Assembly: GCF_001590865.1 (NCBI RefSeq)
Contig: NZ_BBUY01000025.1
Location: 1-64,000 of the forward strand
Source of the DNA: Streptomyces sp. NBRC 110611
Lineage (GTDB): Bacteria > Actinomycetota > Actinomycetes > Streptomycetales > Streptomycetaceae
DNA: 64,000 nucleotides
Direction of reading: 5' to 3'
The translations under genes were made by a program, and so were the position numbers. The notes under the pieces are model-generated. The model saw only the letters and a list, made by a program, of their open reading frames with translations, did not search any database and had not been told where the DNA came from. Shown piece after piece: positions 54,464 through 63,521 of the stretch (position 1 is its first letter; each line of letters opens with the position of its first letter).

Positions 54464-55036
54464 ATGACAACTCGGGTGATGTTGGTCTCACCGGCCGCGG
54501 GGGAGGCGCAGTGCGAGGTGCGCTTCGACGACGGCGGCCCGCTGAGCGCGGCGGGGCTGCGCCGTGCCCGGGCCGTCGCCGGGTCGCTGCCGGCCGCCGG
54601 CCGGGTCCTCGCCTCGCCCTCCGTCCGGTGCCGGGACACCGCCGTGGCGCTCGGGCTGTCCGCCCGGTCCGCGCCGGAGCTGGCGGGCTGCGCGATGGGC
54701 GGCTGGCGCGGCCGGACTCTGGCCGAGGTCGCCGACGCCGAACCGGCGGCGGTCTCCGCCTGGCTCTCCGACCCGGACTTCGACGGGCATGGCGGGCAGT
54801 CGCTGCGACGGCTGTGCGGCCGGATCGGCGACTGGCTGTCCGCTGCGGCCCGGGAGCCGGGCCGGGTGCTGGCGGTGGTCGAGCCGGATGTCGTACGGGC
54901 CGTGGCGGTGTGTGCGCTGGGGGTTCCGGTGGACGCGTTCTGGCGCCTGGATGTGGCGCCGCTGACCGTGACCGAGCTGAGTGGCCGGGGCGGACGCTGG
55001 AACCTGGGGCTGGGGAGGGCGCTGGACCGCGGGTGA
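54464..55036 (+). CDS. Histidine-phosphatase-fold protein without the catalytic RHG
   Basis: A 190-aa protein of the phosphoglycerate-mutase-like fold (LSAAGLRRARAVAGSLPAAG, ASPSVRCRDTAVALGL, ELAGCAMGGWRGRTLAEV). The N-terminal RHG motif that carries the phospho-histidine reads SPAAGE, and the second His motif reads VEPD. It may be a non-enzymatic relative of CobC-type phosphatases; its divergent position to cbtBA suggests a B12 link. ATG 54464. Confidence 0.78.
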   Translation: MTTRVMLVSPAAGEAQCEVRFDDGGPLSAAGLRRARAVAGSLPAAGRVLASPSVRCRDTAVALGLSARSAPELAGCAMGGWRGRTLAEVADAEPAAVSAWLSDPDFDGHGGQSLRRLCGRIGDWLSAAAREPGRVLAVVEPDVVRAVAVCALGVPVDAFWRLDVAPLTVTELSGRGGRWNLGLGRALDRG

Positions 55037-55170
55037 GCCGGGCGTGGCCGGGACACTTCCCCGCGTTTTCGCCTCATCTATCCATAAAGGAGACATAAGG
55101 GCAAAATAAAGATGTGCGGCCCGATGCCGCGCGATAACGGCCGGACTTGCGAACGAAGGAGGCGAGTCGC

Positions 55171-55614
55171 ATGGCCGACGTCTCACACCACAGGGGAGAT
55201 CTCGCAGGTCACCCCGACGCATCTGAGATGCAGGCTCGGTACGAGCGGGTTCTCGGCGGACGTGACGTGGTACTCGTCGACGGACCGGTGTTCCTGGTCG
55301 GCCTGTACTGCGCCGCTTCTCCGTGGATCGTCCACTTCTCGGCCTCCCAGCCCGCGCTCACGACGCACAACCTCATCCTCGGTGTCGCGATCGCCCTGCT
55401 GGCGATCGGTTTCACCGTGACCCCCGAGCGGATGTACGGCCTGAGCGGCGCGATGTGCGCGATCGGTGCCTGGCTGGTCATCTCGCCATGGATCGTCGGC
55501 GCCGGCCCGGACGCCGGTGTCGTCTGGAACAACGTCGTCATCGGTGCCCTGACATTCCTGCTGGGCGCCCTGTGTGTGGCCGTGGCAGCCAAGAGCCGCC
55601 GCACCCCCACGTGA
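55171..55614 (+). CDS. SPW repeat membrane protein
   Basis: A 147-aa protein with four transmembrane helices arranged as two SPW repeats (CAASPWIVHF and VISPWIVGAG), a family of unknown function in actinobacteria and haloarchaea. The first 40 residues are cytoplasmic. ATG 55171 has AAGGAGG. The leader 55078-55112 is unusually A-rich for this genome (CATAAAGG, AAAATAAAG). Confidence 0.85.
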   Translation: MADVSHHRGDLAGHPDASEMQARYERVLGGRDVVLVDGPVFLVGLYCAASPWIVHFSASQPALTTHNLILGVAIALLAIGFTVTPERMYGLSGAMCAIGAWLVISPWIVGAGPDAGVVWNNVVIGALTFLLGALCVAVAAKSRRTPT

Positions 55615-55842
55615 CGCATGCTCCCCGTGGCGGGGGAGTGTGACCCGGCGCCGGCCCGCTCGCCCCACCTGGTGTGGTGGGCGGGTCGGCGGCTGCGGTC
55701 GCCGAGGGTGGCCTGCGGACGTCCGTATCCACGTATGCGCCCACCTCCTAAAATGGGATAAACCGGTCTCATGGGGGCTGGGGTATGGGGTGTGCGGTAC
55801 GGGGTGTGGCTCCGGTCGACCGCCCCGGAGAGGTGGCGTCCT

Positions 55843-57687
55843 GTGACCGCTCTGCCCGTGGATGATCACGAAGACTTCGCCGACGCCGACCGCGGCTTCA
55901 TCGCCCCGCTCGACCCGCCCGAGGTCACCACGGACGACGGCCGGATCGTCTGGGACGCCGAGGCGTACCGCTTCCTGGCCCAGAACTGCCCCGAGACCGC
56001 GCACGAGGGCCTCTGGCGCCAGGGCCGGCTGGTGAGCCGGCAGGGCCTGTACGAGGTCACCGACGGCATCTACCAGGCCCGCGGCCTGGACCTGTCCAAT
56101 ATGACGCTGGTCGAAGGCGACCACGGCGTGATCGTCGTCGATCCGCTGATCTCCGTGGAGACCGCGGCCGCGGCCCTGGAGCTCTACCGCCAGTACCGCG
56201 GTGACCGGCCGGTCACCGGCCTGATCTATACGCACTCGCATGTCGACCACTTCGGCGGTGCCCGCGGTGTCCTGCCGCCCGGCCACCACCCCGTACCGGT
56301 GCTCGCGCCCGCCGGCTTCCTCGACCACGCGGTCGGCGAGAACCTCTACGCGGGCACCGCGATGCGGCGGCGCGCCGTCTACATGTACGGCACCGAGCTG
56401 CCCAAGGGGCCGGACGGACAGATCGGCTGCGGCCTGGGCACCACCCCCTCCACCGGCACCGTGAGCCTGATCCCGCCCACCGTGGACATCACCCGCACCG
56501 GCCAGGAGGAGATCCTCGACGGCGTCCCCATCGTCTTCCAGCTCACCCCGGGCGCCGAAGCGCCCGCCGAGATGAACTTCTGGTTCCCGGCGCACCGGGC
56601 GCTCTGCCTGGCCGAGAACGCCACCCACACCATGCACAACATCCTGACGCTGCGCGGCGCCGTCGTCCGCGACACCCGGGTCTGGTCCCGCTACCTGGGC
56701 GAGGCGCTCGCCCTCTTCGGCGACGAGGCGGAGGTCGCCTTCGCCTCCCACCACTGGCCGACCTGGGGCGGGGAGCGGATCCGGGCCCTGCTGGCCGACC
56801 AGCGTGACCTGTACGCCTATCTGCACGACCAGACCCTGCGGCTGCTCAACGAGGGCCGCACCGGACCCGAGATCGCCGAGGAACTGCGGCTCCCGCCGGG
56901 CCTGGAACAGGTATGGGCCAACCACGGGTACTACGGCTCGCTGAGCCACAACGTCAAGGGGATCTACCAGCGTTACCTGGGGTGGTTCGACGGCAACCCC
57001 GCCCACCTCTGGGAGCACCCGCCCGCCGAACAGGCCAAGCGCTACGTCCACACCCTGGGCGGCATCGAGGCCACCGTGGACGCGGGCAAACAGTACGCCG
57101 CCGACGGCGACCTCCGGTTCGCCGCCACCCTCCTGTGCCACGCCGTCTTCGCCGACCCGAAGAACCTCCGCGCCCGGCGCGAACTCGCCCTCGTCTACGA
57201 GCGGCTGGGCCACGGCTGCGAGAACGGTACCTGGCGCAACTTCTACCTCACCGGCGCCATGGAACTGCGCGGCACCCTCGCCGACGTACGGCTGGACACC
57301 ACCAGCCCCGAGCTGGCCCGGGCCCTCACCGTCGACCAGCTCCTGGACTCGCTCGCCATCCGCGTCGACGGCCCCCGCGCCTGGTCCACGGCGCTCACCC
57401 TCGACCTCTACCTCCCCGATGAGGACCGGACCTGGCGGCTGACCCTGTCCAACGGCGCGCTGACCCACCGCAGTTCGCCCGGAGCCCCCGCCGCACCCGA
57501 CGGCCGCGGCCCGGACCTGGCGCTCACCCTCACCAGACCCCAGCTGTTCGCACTGCTCGCCACCCGGGACCCGGCCGACGCCGCACAACAGGGCGAGGCA
57601 GCCCAACAGGGCGAGACCGGAGCGCTCCGCCGGCTCCTCGGCCTCCTCACCACTCCCCGCCCCGCCTTCCCCATCGTGACGCCCTGA
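55843..57687 (+). CDS. Alkyl sulfatase (SdsA1-type metallo-beta-lactamase)
   Basis: A 614-aa hydrolase of linear alkyl sulfates. The metallo-beta-lactamase motif THSHVDHFGG near residue 130 binds two zinc ions, with further ligands in ENATHTMHNI; a dimerisation domain (about 340-480) and a C-terminal SCP2-like domain follow. No clear signal peptide is present, unlike Pseudomonas SdsA1. GTG 55843 follows GAGAGGTGG. A short Gln-Gly-Glu-Ala repeat lies near the C-terminus. Confidence 0.9.
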   Translation: MTALPVDDHEDFADADRGFIAPLDPPEVTTDDGRIVWDAEAYRFLAQNCPETAHEGLWRQGRLVSRQGLYEVTDGIYQARGLDLSNMTLVEGDHGVIVVDPLISVETAAAALELYRQYRGDRPVTGLIYTHSHVDHFGGARGVLPPGHHPVPVLAPAGFLDHAVGENLYAGTAMRRRAVYMYGTELPKGPDGQIGCGLGTTPSTGTVSLIPPTVDITRTGQEEILDGVPIVFQLTPGAEAPAEMNFWFPAHRALCLAENATHTMHNILTLRGAVVRDTRVWSRYLGEALALFGDEAEVAFASHHWPTWGGERIRALLADQRDLYAYLHDQTLRLLNEGRTGPEIAEELRLPPGLEQVWANHGYYGSLSHNVKGIYQRYLGWFDGNPAHLWEHPPAEQAKRYVHTLGGIEATVDAGKQYAADGDLRFAATLLCHAVFADPKNLRARRELALVYERLGHGCENGTWRNFYLTGAMELRGTLADVRLDTTSPELARALTVDQLLDSLAIRVDGPRAWSTALTLDLYLPDEDRTWRLTLSNGALTHRSSPGAPAAPDGRGPDLALTLTRPQLFALLATRDPADAAQQGEAAQQGETGALRRLLGLLTTPRPAFPIVTP

Positions 57688-57782
57688 CGCCCGCGGCCCC
57701 GCCCCGCCGGCGTCAACTTCGTGCCCTGCCCACCTGCGCCACCCCGCGCCACCCGGCCCGCCGACTCGTGCAGACTGGGCAC

Positions 57783-59813
57783 GTGGTGAGCGATATTCCC
57801 GAGGAGTCGACCAGCTTTGTCGGCCGACGGGCCGAATTACGCCGCATCGGCCGGGAGTTGGCGGAACACCGGCTGATCACCCTGACCGGACCCGGTGGCG
57901 TGGGGAAGACCCGCCTCGCCCTACGGGCCGCACGGGCCGCGGCGCCCCGGTTCCCCGACGGCGTGGGCTGGGCCGACCTGTGGCCCTTGAGAGGGGACGA
58001 GCTGCTGCCCGCCACGGTCTGCGACGCCGTCGGGCTCGCCGACCACACCACGCGCGCACCGGTCGCGGCGCTGTGCTCCTGGCTCGCCGACAAACGGCTG
58101 CTCCTGGTGCTGGATTCCGGCGAGCATCTCGTCGACGCCTGCCGTGACCTGCTCGGCGACCTGCTGACCACCGCGCCCCACGTGACCGTGCTCGTGACCA
58201 GCAGGCAGCCGCTGGATCTCGCCGGTGAGCGGGTCACGGAGATCGGCCCGCTGCCCTGCACGGGCGACAACGACGCACTGACCCTGCTCGCCGACCGGGC
58301 CCGCGCCGCCGCCCCCGGACTGCGGCTCACCGACGCCCGGTACGCGGCGGCCGCCGGCACCATCTGCCGACGCCTCGAAGGCATCCCGCTCGCCCTGGAG
58401 CTGGCCGGCGCCCAGCTGGCGACCAGCTCCGTCGAGCGCGTCGCCGAGCGGCTCACCTCCCGCTTCGACACCCTCGACGGAGACCGGCCGGCGTTCCCGC
58501 CACGGCACCGGACACTGCGCTGCGCCATCGGTTGGAGCCATGAGCTGTGCGCGCCGCTGGAACGGCTGCTGTGGGCCCGGCTCTCCGTCTTCCGCGGCAC
58601 CTTCGACGCGCAGGCCACGGCGGCGGTGTGCGCCGGTGGCCCGCTCGCCGAGCAGGACATCCGCACCGTACTCGCCGGTCTGGCGGCCAAGTCCGTCATC
58701 AGCCGCGAGGGTGCCCGGTGGCGGATGCTCGACACGCTGCGCGAGTACGGCCGGATGTGGCTCGGCGAACTGGGCGAGGCGGCGGAGCTGGCGAGCCGGC
58801 ACGCCGCGCACTTCGTCTCCTTCGCGCACGGTGCCGTGGACGGCTTCCAGGGGCCCGATCACCCCGGCTGGCACACCAAGGTCACCGACGCCCACGTCGA
58901 CCTGTGCGCCGCCCTGGACCACCTCCTGGCCGCCGATCCGGAGCGGGCCCTGGAGCTGAGCGCGTCGATCGGATTCGTCTGGAGCTGCGACGGCCGTCCC
59001 CAGGAGGCCCACGGCTACCTGGTCCGTGCCGTCGCGGCACACCGCGGCCCGGGACCGGCTCGCACCCGGGCGCTGTGGGTGCTCGGCATCATCGCCCTCT
59101 ACCAGGACGATCTGGCGACCGCGGGCGCGCTGGGCCGGCAGTGCGCCGACGCGGCGCGCGCGGGCGGCCGGGCGGAGGCGGCGCTCGACGCCTCGTACCT
59201 CATCGGCACCACCCACCTGATGGCCGGCCGGCCGCTGACCGCCCGCACCGTCGCGGAACAGGCCCTCGGCCGCACACCGGGCGACCCGTACGCCACCCCG
59301 GGCCGGCTGCGCTGCCAGCTCCTGCGGGTGTTCGCGCTCACCGCCCTGGGCCGGCTCACCGAGTCGCGGGCCGGGGCGACCGCACTGCGCCGGGCCTGTG
59401 TGCGCCGCGGCACCCCCTGGTTCCGCTCCTACGTCGACTACCAGCTCTCCTTGATCTCGCTCTACCAGGGGCGGCCCGCGGAAGCGGAGCACCACGCCCG
59501 CGCGATGCTCGCCGCCAAACCGGGCACCGGTGACAGCTTCGGCACCGGGCTCGGCCTGGACCTGCTCGCCGCCGCGCTGGCCGCCCAGGACCAGGGCGCG
59601 GCCGCCGCCCGGGCCTACGGCATGGGCAAGGCCGTCTGGCGCACCGTCGGATATCCGCAGCGCGGTGTGCCCGAGCTGGGGGCGGTCCGCGAGGAGTGCG
59701 AACGGCGGGCCCGCGCCGCGATCGGTGACCGGGCCTACGAGGAGGCCTTCCAGCGGTCCTGCGCCGAGCGGCCCGAGACGATCCTCGCCCGGATCGCGGC
59801 CGGAGAGATCTAG
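57783..59813 (+). CDS. STAND-type ATPase with C-terminal helical repeats; contains a TTA codon
   Basis: A 676-aa AfsR/LuxR-associated type ATPase: Walker A GPGGVGKT at 36-43, Walker B LLLVLDSGEHL, and NB-ARC-like LVTSRQPL. TPR-like repeats fill about 350-676. No DNA-binding domain is found at either end, so it probably acts through a partner. Leu19 is a TTA codon (57837-57839), the only one I found in the window; in Streptomyces this puts translation under bldA tRNA control. GTG 57783 has no RBS; CAGACT at 57771 suggests a leaderless start. Confidence 0.84.
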   Translation: MVSDIPEESTSFVGRRAELRRIGRELAEHRLITLTGPGGVGKTRLALRAARAAAPRFPDGVGWADLWPLRGDELLPATVCDAVGLADHTTRAPVAALCSWLADKRLLLVLDSGEHLVDACRDLLGDLLTTAPHVTVLVTSRQPLDLAGERVTEIGPLPCTGDNDALTLLADRARAAAPGLRLTDARYAAAAGTICRRLEGIPLALELAGAQLATSSVERVAERLTSRFDTLDGDRPAFPPRHRTLRCAIGWSHELCAPLERLLWARLSVFRGTFDAQATAAVCAGGPLAEQDIRTVLAGLAAKSVISREGARWRMLDTLREYGRMWLGELGEAAELASRHAAHFVSFAHGAVDGFQGPDHPGWHTKVTDAHVDLCAALDHLLAADPERALELSASIGFVWSCDGRPQEAHGYLVRAVAAHRGPGPARTRALWVLGIIALYQDDLATAGALGRQCADAARAGGRAEAALDASYLIGTTHLMAGRPLTARTVAEQALGRTPGDPYATPGRLRCQLLRVFALTALGRLTESRAGATALRRACVRRGTPWFRSYVDYQLSLISLYQGRPAEAEHHARAMLAAKPGTGDSFGTGLGLDLLAAALAAQDQGAAAARAYGMGKAVWRTVGYPQRGVPELGAVREECERRARAAIGDRAYEEAFQRSCAERPETILARIAAGEI

Positions 59814-59871
59814 GTGCGCTGTCCAGGGACGTCGATGCCGGGGCCCCGCTTCCGCTGAAGCCCGGGCCGGT

Positions 59872-60912
59872 TCAGAGCGTCGGCTCGCCGGCCAGGGCGT
59901 ACAGCAGGTCGTAGGCGGTGTCGGTCAGCCGGCAGGTGCGGCCGCGCCGGGTCGCGAGGGCGGCCAGGCCGGTGTGGGTCGCCGGGTGGTAGCCGAGGAA
60001 CGCCTGCTGCCCGAACGTCGCACCCAGGTGGAAGAGCAACGGGCCGTGCGGAGCGGGGTGGTGATACCACGTCAGGGTGTGGGTGTGCCGGTGCCGCCAG
60101 CCGCGGCGCAGCAGGGGGACCTGGACGTCACGCAGCGGCCCGGACAGCGGTGTGCCCTCGGGGGAGAGGTGCGCCTCCAGGTAGCCGAGCAGATCGCCGG
60201 GGGTGGACCGGACCGCGCCGGAGGCGGCGAAGGCGCCCATGTCGGCGCTGGCCACCGGCGTCACCCCGTTCGTCCGGTGGCCGACGGCGTCGGTGCCGGT
60301 GGCCCCCGGTCCCAGGGTGGTGCCGGTCAGCCCGAGCGGGCCCAGCACCCGCTCCCTGAGCAGCGCGGGGTAGCCGGCGCCGGCGGCCTGGGACAGGGCC
60401 GGGCCGAGCAGCGCCACCGCGAAGTTGGAGTACCGCCAGCGGGTGCCCGGCCGGTTCCGGGGCCGGGTGCGGGCGAAGGTGCGCAGCAGCCGCTCGGTGT
60501 CGTAGGCGGCGTACCCGTTGTCGTACGGACGCAGCAGCGCACCGGCGACCAGGTCGGCGGGGATCCGCGGCAGCCCCGAGGTGTGGGTGGCCAGATGCCA
60601 CAGGGTGATCCGGCGCGCGTGCGGATGCGGCAGTGGCAGGTCCGGCGGGAGGTGGGCGGAGAGCGGGTCGTCCAGGGCGAGTGCCCCGGCTCTGGCCAGC
60701 TCGGCCAGCAGCAGCACGGTGAAGGTCTTGGACAGCGAGCCCAGTTCGTAGCGCAGGGCATGCCGCGGCGTCGGCGGCGAGAGCGCAGAACCCCCGGTGA
60801 GGACGGTCCGCACACCGTGCCGGGTCACGGCGAGCACCACGTCCGGGGCGTTGATACGGGCGACCGCGTCCGCCAGGCGGTCGGCGAGCGTGGTGCCGCA
60901 TGCCGCGTTCAT
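59872..60912 (-). CDS. Serine hydrolase (class C beta-lactamase family)
   Basis: A 346-aa serine hydrolase: catalytic S59-L-S-K62, YSN at about 161, and HLGATFGQ in the place of KTG. Relatives are esterases, D-aminopeptidases or peptidases. No signal peptide is seen, so it should be cytoplasmic. The ATG shares one base with the upstream stop (TGATG), making it the last gene of a five-gene operon beginning at 63707. It could process the operon's peptide or product. Confidence 0.86.
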   Translation of the reverse strand: MNAACGTTLADRLADAVARINAPDVVLAVTRHGVRTVLTGGSALSPPTPRHALRYELGSLSKTFTVLLLAELARAGALALDDPLSAHLPPDLPLPHPHARRITLWHLATHTSGLPRIPADLVAGALLRPYDNGYAAYDTERLLRTFARTRPRNRPGTRWRYSNFAVALLGPALSQAAGAGYPALLRERVLGPLGLTGTTLGPGATGTDAVGHRTNGVTPVASADMGAFAASGAVRSTPGDLLGYLEAHLSPEGTPLSGPLRDVQVPLLRRGWRHRHTHTLTWYHHPAPHGPLLFHLGATFGQQAFLGYHPATHTGLAALATRRGRTCRLTDTAYDLLYALAGEPTL

Positions 60913-61832
60913 CAGGCGGCGGACAGCGCCCGGGAGGTGGCCATCGCGGAGGCGAACGCGGCGACCAGGGTGGGGTGGTGGACCAGGTCGAAGACGCGCG
61001 CCGGATCGCCCTGCGGCATCCCGCGCTGGATGGGCATCGCACCGGAACCGTCCTGCGCGGCGGCGTACCGCTCCCACAGCCCCGCGTCCAGGGTGGGCCG
61101 CGGCAGACAGGCGTCCACGACGAGGAGTTCGCCCAGCAGGTCCCAGTGCTCCAGGTCCGCCCAGTCGTCCAGCCACGCCGGCAGATAGCGCGTGAGATAG
61201 TCGGCGATCTCCGGCGGGATCCGCTCCGGGAACTCGCCCCAGTTGGTGAGGTGGAAGACGGTGTGGGTGATGTCGTAGCCGATGTGCAGCTGCACCGTCC
61301 ACGGCTCGGGCAGCTGCCCCAGCCAGGTGCGGGCCACCGCCTCGTCGAAGTCGCCGCTGGGCACCAGGCCCAGCTTGCGCTCGGCGTTGAGCACCCCGAG
61401 CCGCCGGTTGGGCACCATCTCCAGCGTCGTCCAGGTGAGGGTGCGCCGGCCGGTCCGTACCGCCGCCTCCAGCCCCGGATGGCGGTGGCCCAGCTCGTGG
61501 AAGGTCGCATAGACCTCCAGCGGCACCGGCGACAGCGGCTCGTCGTGCTGGAGCCGGGCCAGTACGTTGCCGCCGTCGAGCAGCTCCCGCCAGGTGAAGT
61601 CCAGCAGCTGCCCGGCGCGGGCCTGCTGCCGGGAGCCGGCCACCCCCTCCCGGAACAGCACCCGCATATTGAGCGCCAGCTCCCCGATGGGCTTGAGCCG
61701 TTCGACGACCGTGCTGTTGTCGACGCAGTCGTCGGGGGTCAGCCGGAAGTACTCACGATGGTCGTCGAGCCAGGCCAGGGCCCGGTCGCCGACCCGGTGC
61801 AGCAGGGCGGGGGACGCGGCCGTCACGGTCAC
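60912..61832 (-). CDS. Uncharacterised protein, DUF6895-like, second copy
   Basis: A 306-aa, largely helical protein that I do not recognise functionally; the DUF6895 label is from memory. It shares with the next upstream gene product the blocks LGVLNAER, GxLPEPW, THxVFHLTxWG and WDLxGELLxxxACLP, which carry conserved His, Asp/Asn, Trp and Glu and may be an active site. The GTG start overlaps the upstream stop by GTGA and its stop overlaps the hydrolase start, so expression is coupled. Confidence 0.72.
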   Translation of the reverse strand: MTVTAASPALLHRVGDRALAWLDDHREYFRLTPDDCVDNSTVVERLKPIGELALNMRVLFREGVAGSRQQARAGQLLDFTWRELLDGGNVLARLQHDEPLSPVPLEVYATFHELGHRHPGLEAAVRTGRRTLTWTTLEMVPNRRLGVLNAERKLGLVPSGDFDEAVARTWLGQLPEPWTVQLHIGYDITHTVFHLTNWGEFPERIPPEIADYLTRYLPAWLDDWADLEHWDLLGELLVVDACLPRPTLDAGLWERYAAAQDGSGAMPIQRGMPQGDPARVFDLVHHPTLVAAFASAMATSRALSAA

Positions 61833-62812
61833 GGGGCACTCTCGCTTTCGCCGGGCGTCCGCCCGCCCACCAGTGCCGGGTTCCCGCCCGTCGGGCCGGA
61901 CCCGGCCTCCTCGGCGGCGATCCGGGCGAGGGTGGCGGCGAACGCGGTCACCAGGGTGGAGTGGTAGCAGGCCGTGAAGGCCTCGCCGGGGTCGTCCGAG
62001 GCGGGCGCCGCACCCATCTCCGGCACGCTTCCGTCGGCCGCCTGCACCTCCGCCAGCCGCTGCCAGACCACCGGATGGTATGGCGCCTTCGGCAGACAGG
62101 CCGTCACGGCCAGCAGCTCACCCACCAGGTCCCACAGCTGCTCCTCCAGCCAGTTCTCCAGCCAGGAGGGCAGCCACAGCCGCAGATAGCCGGCGAGTTC
62201 GGGGGACATCCGCTGCCGGTTGCGCCCCCAGTCGGTGAGGTGGAAGACGTCATGGGTCACGCCGTAGACCGCCTTGCGGTCCAGCGCCCAGGGCTCCGGC
62301 AGCCGGCCGAGACCGGTCAGCGCCAGTACGGCGGCGAAGTCGGCGTGCTGCCGCAGCCCGATCCGCCGCTCCGCGTTGAGCACGCCGAGCGTACGGGTGT
62401 GGTCCTCGCGGGCCACCCGCCAGCCGCGCAGCCGGGTGGTGGTCCGCAGCAGCTCGTCGACCTCGGCGTGGCGCAGCCCGGCCTGGGCGAAGGTCCCGTA
62501 GAGCTCCAGCGGATAGGTGGCGAACGGCTCCCCGCGGATCAGCTCGGTGAACAGCTCACCGTCCCGGGTCTCGTTCCAGGCGAACGCGAACAGCTCCCGG
62601 GCGGTCAGCCGGATCTCGTCGCGCGGGTGCAGCACACCGATCAGCTGGCTCAGTTCGGCCAGCTCGCCGAGTGGTTTGAGGGTGAGGTTGGGGTCGGCGT
62701 CGGTCGTCACGTCCGGGGGCAGGCGGAAGGACTCGCGCGCCCCCTCCAGCCACCCCAGGCTGCCGCGGACCAGGTGGTCCAGCAGCCCGGGGTCGCCGTG
62801 GCCGGCGGTCAC
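61829..62812 (-). CDS. Uncharacterised protein, DUF6895-like, first copy
   Basis: A 327-aa paralogue of the downstream gene product with the same four conserved blocks (here LGVLNAER, GRLPEPW, THDVFHLTDWG, WDLVGELLAVTACLP). Such tandem paralogues often form a heterodimer. The GTG start at 62812 overlaps the upstream stop by GTGA. No cofactor motif, signal or membrane segment is seen. The C-terminal 30 residues are Gly/Pro-rich. Confidence 0.72.
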   Translation of the reverse strand: MTAGHGDPGLLDHLVRGSLGWLEGARESFRLPPDVTTDADPNLTLKPLGELAELSQLIGVLHPRDEIRLTARELFAFAWNETRDGELFTELIRGEPFATYPLELYGTFAQAGLRHAEVDELLRTTTRLRGWRVAREDHTRTLGVLNAERRIGLRQHADFAAVLALTGLGRLPEPWALDRKAVYGVTHDVFHLTDWGRNRQRMSPELAGYLRLWLPSWLENWLEEQLWDLVGELLAVTACLPKAPYHPVVWQRLAEVQAADGSVPEMGAAPASDDPGEAFTACYHSTLVTAFAATLARIAAEEAGSGPTGGNPALVGGRTPGESESAP

Positions 62813-63510
62813 CAGCCCCGCCCGTGGAATCGCTGGGCGGCCACGACGTGCAGCGTCACCCGCGGGTCGGCGCCGCCCAGCTGCCGGACGAACGCCAGCC
62901 CGCTGTCCAGACCCAGGGTCCGCGGCACGTCGGGCAGCCGGGCCAGCCAGCGGCCCAGGCCGGCCGCCTGCGGCCAGTCCCGGCGGCGGACCGCCCGGAC
63001 GAAGCCGCGGGCCAGGTCGTCGGTACGGGCGGCCAGCTGCTCGGCGAGGCCGGGCGCCAGCCCCGGCAGCGCGAGCGCGGCCAGCTGCGACACCTGGTGC
63101 GACAGCTTCGGCCAGGGCTCGCTGACGACCCAGCCGGTCCCGGCCTCGGGTACCGCAGGCCACTGCCGTCCGGCTCCGGGCAGGAAGGTGTGGGCGGCCT
63201 CGGCCAGCCCCCGGTAGCTCCACAGGGAGACCTCCGAGGCATCCGCTTTCGGCGGATAGGCGGCGAGCGCCTGCCGGACCACCGCGTCGTCGTCCGCGCC
63301 GAAGGGCGCCGTCAGGTGCTCCATGGCGTACGGCGCGAGCGCGTCGGCGCCGAGCACCCGGACGGCGGCCGGGGTCAGGGGGTCCTCCTGCCGCAGTACG
63401 CCCGACAACGCGTAAGGGCCGCCCTCACCCCGCAGGGCGAGGGCGACCCCGGTTGCGGCATCGGCGATCACAGCGCTCAATGGGACTGCTCCCTGCGTCT
63501 GTTCAGCCAA
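62809..63510 (-). CDS. Uncharacterised 233-aa protein of the peptide operon
   Basis: A 233-aa, Ala/Leu-rich globular protein without a family I know. Visible features are the N-terminal SAVIADAATGVALALRGEGG, an aromatic segment SLWSYRGLAEAAHTFLP, and a C-terminal LHVVAAQRFHGRGW. The start is TTG 63510; AAGGGGA, which overlaps the stop of the peptide gene 11 bp earlier, is its ribosome site. It is translationally linked to the first DUF6895-like gene by GTGA. Confidence 0.65.
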   Translation of the reverse strand: MAEQTQGAVPLSAVIADAATGVALALRGEGGPYALSGVLRQEDPLTPAAVRVLGADALAPYAMEHLTAPFGADDDAVVRQALAAYPPKADASEVSLWSYRGLAEAAHTFLPGAGRQWPAVPEAGTGWVVSEPWPKLSHQVSQLAALALPGLAPGLAEQLAARTDDLARGFVRAVRRRDWPQAAGLGRWLARLPDVPRTLGLDSGLAFVRQLGGADPRVTLHVVAAQRFHGRGW

Positions 63511-63521
63511 CGCTTTTCCCC

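Noticed and set aside
55183..57606. 807-codon minus-strand frame opposite the sulfatase
   Set aside because: Shadow of the sulfatase and SPW genes.
59530..61188. 552-codon plus-strand frame over the serine hydrolase
   Set aside because: Opposite strand carries SxxK, YSN and coupled gene starts; this frame has no motif.
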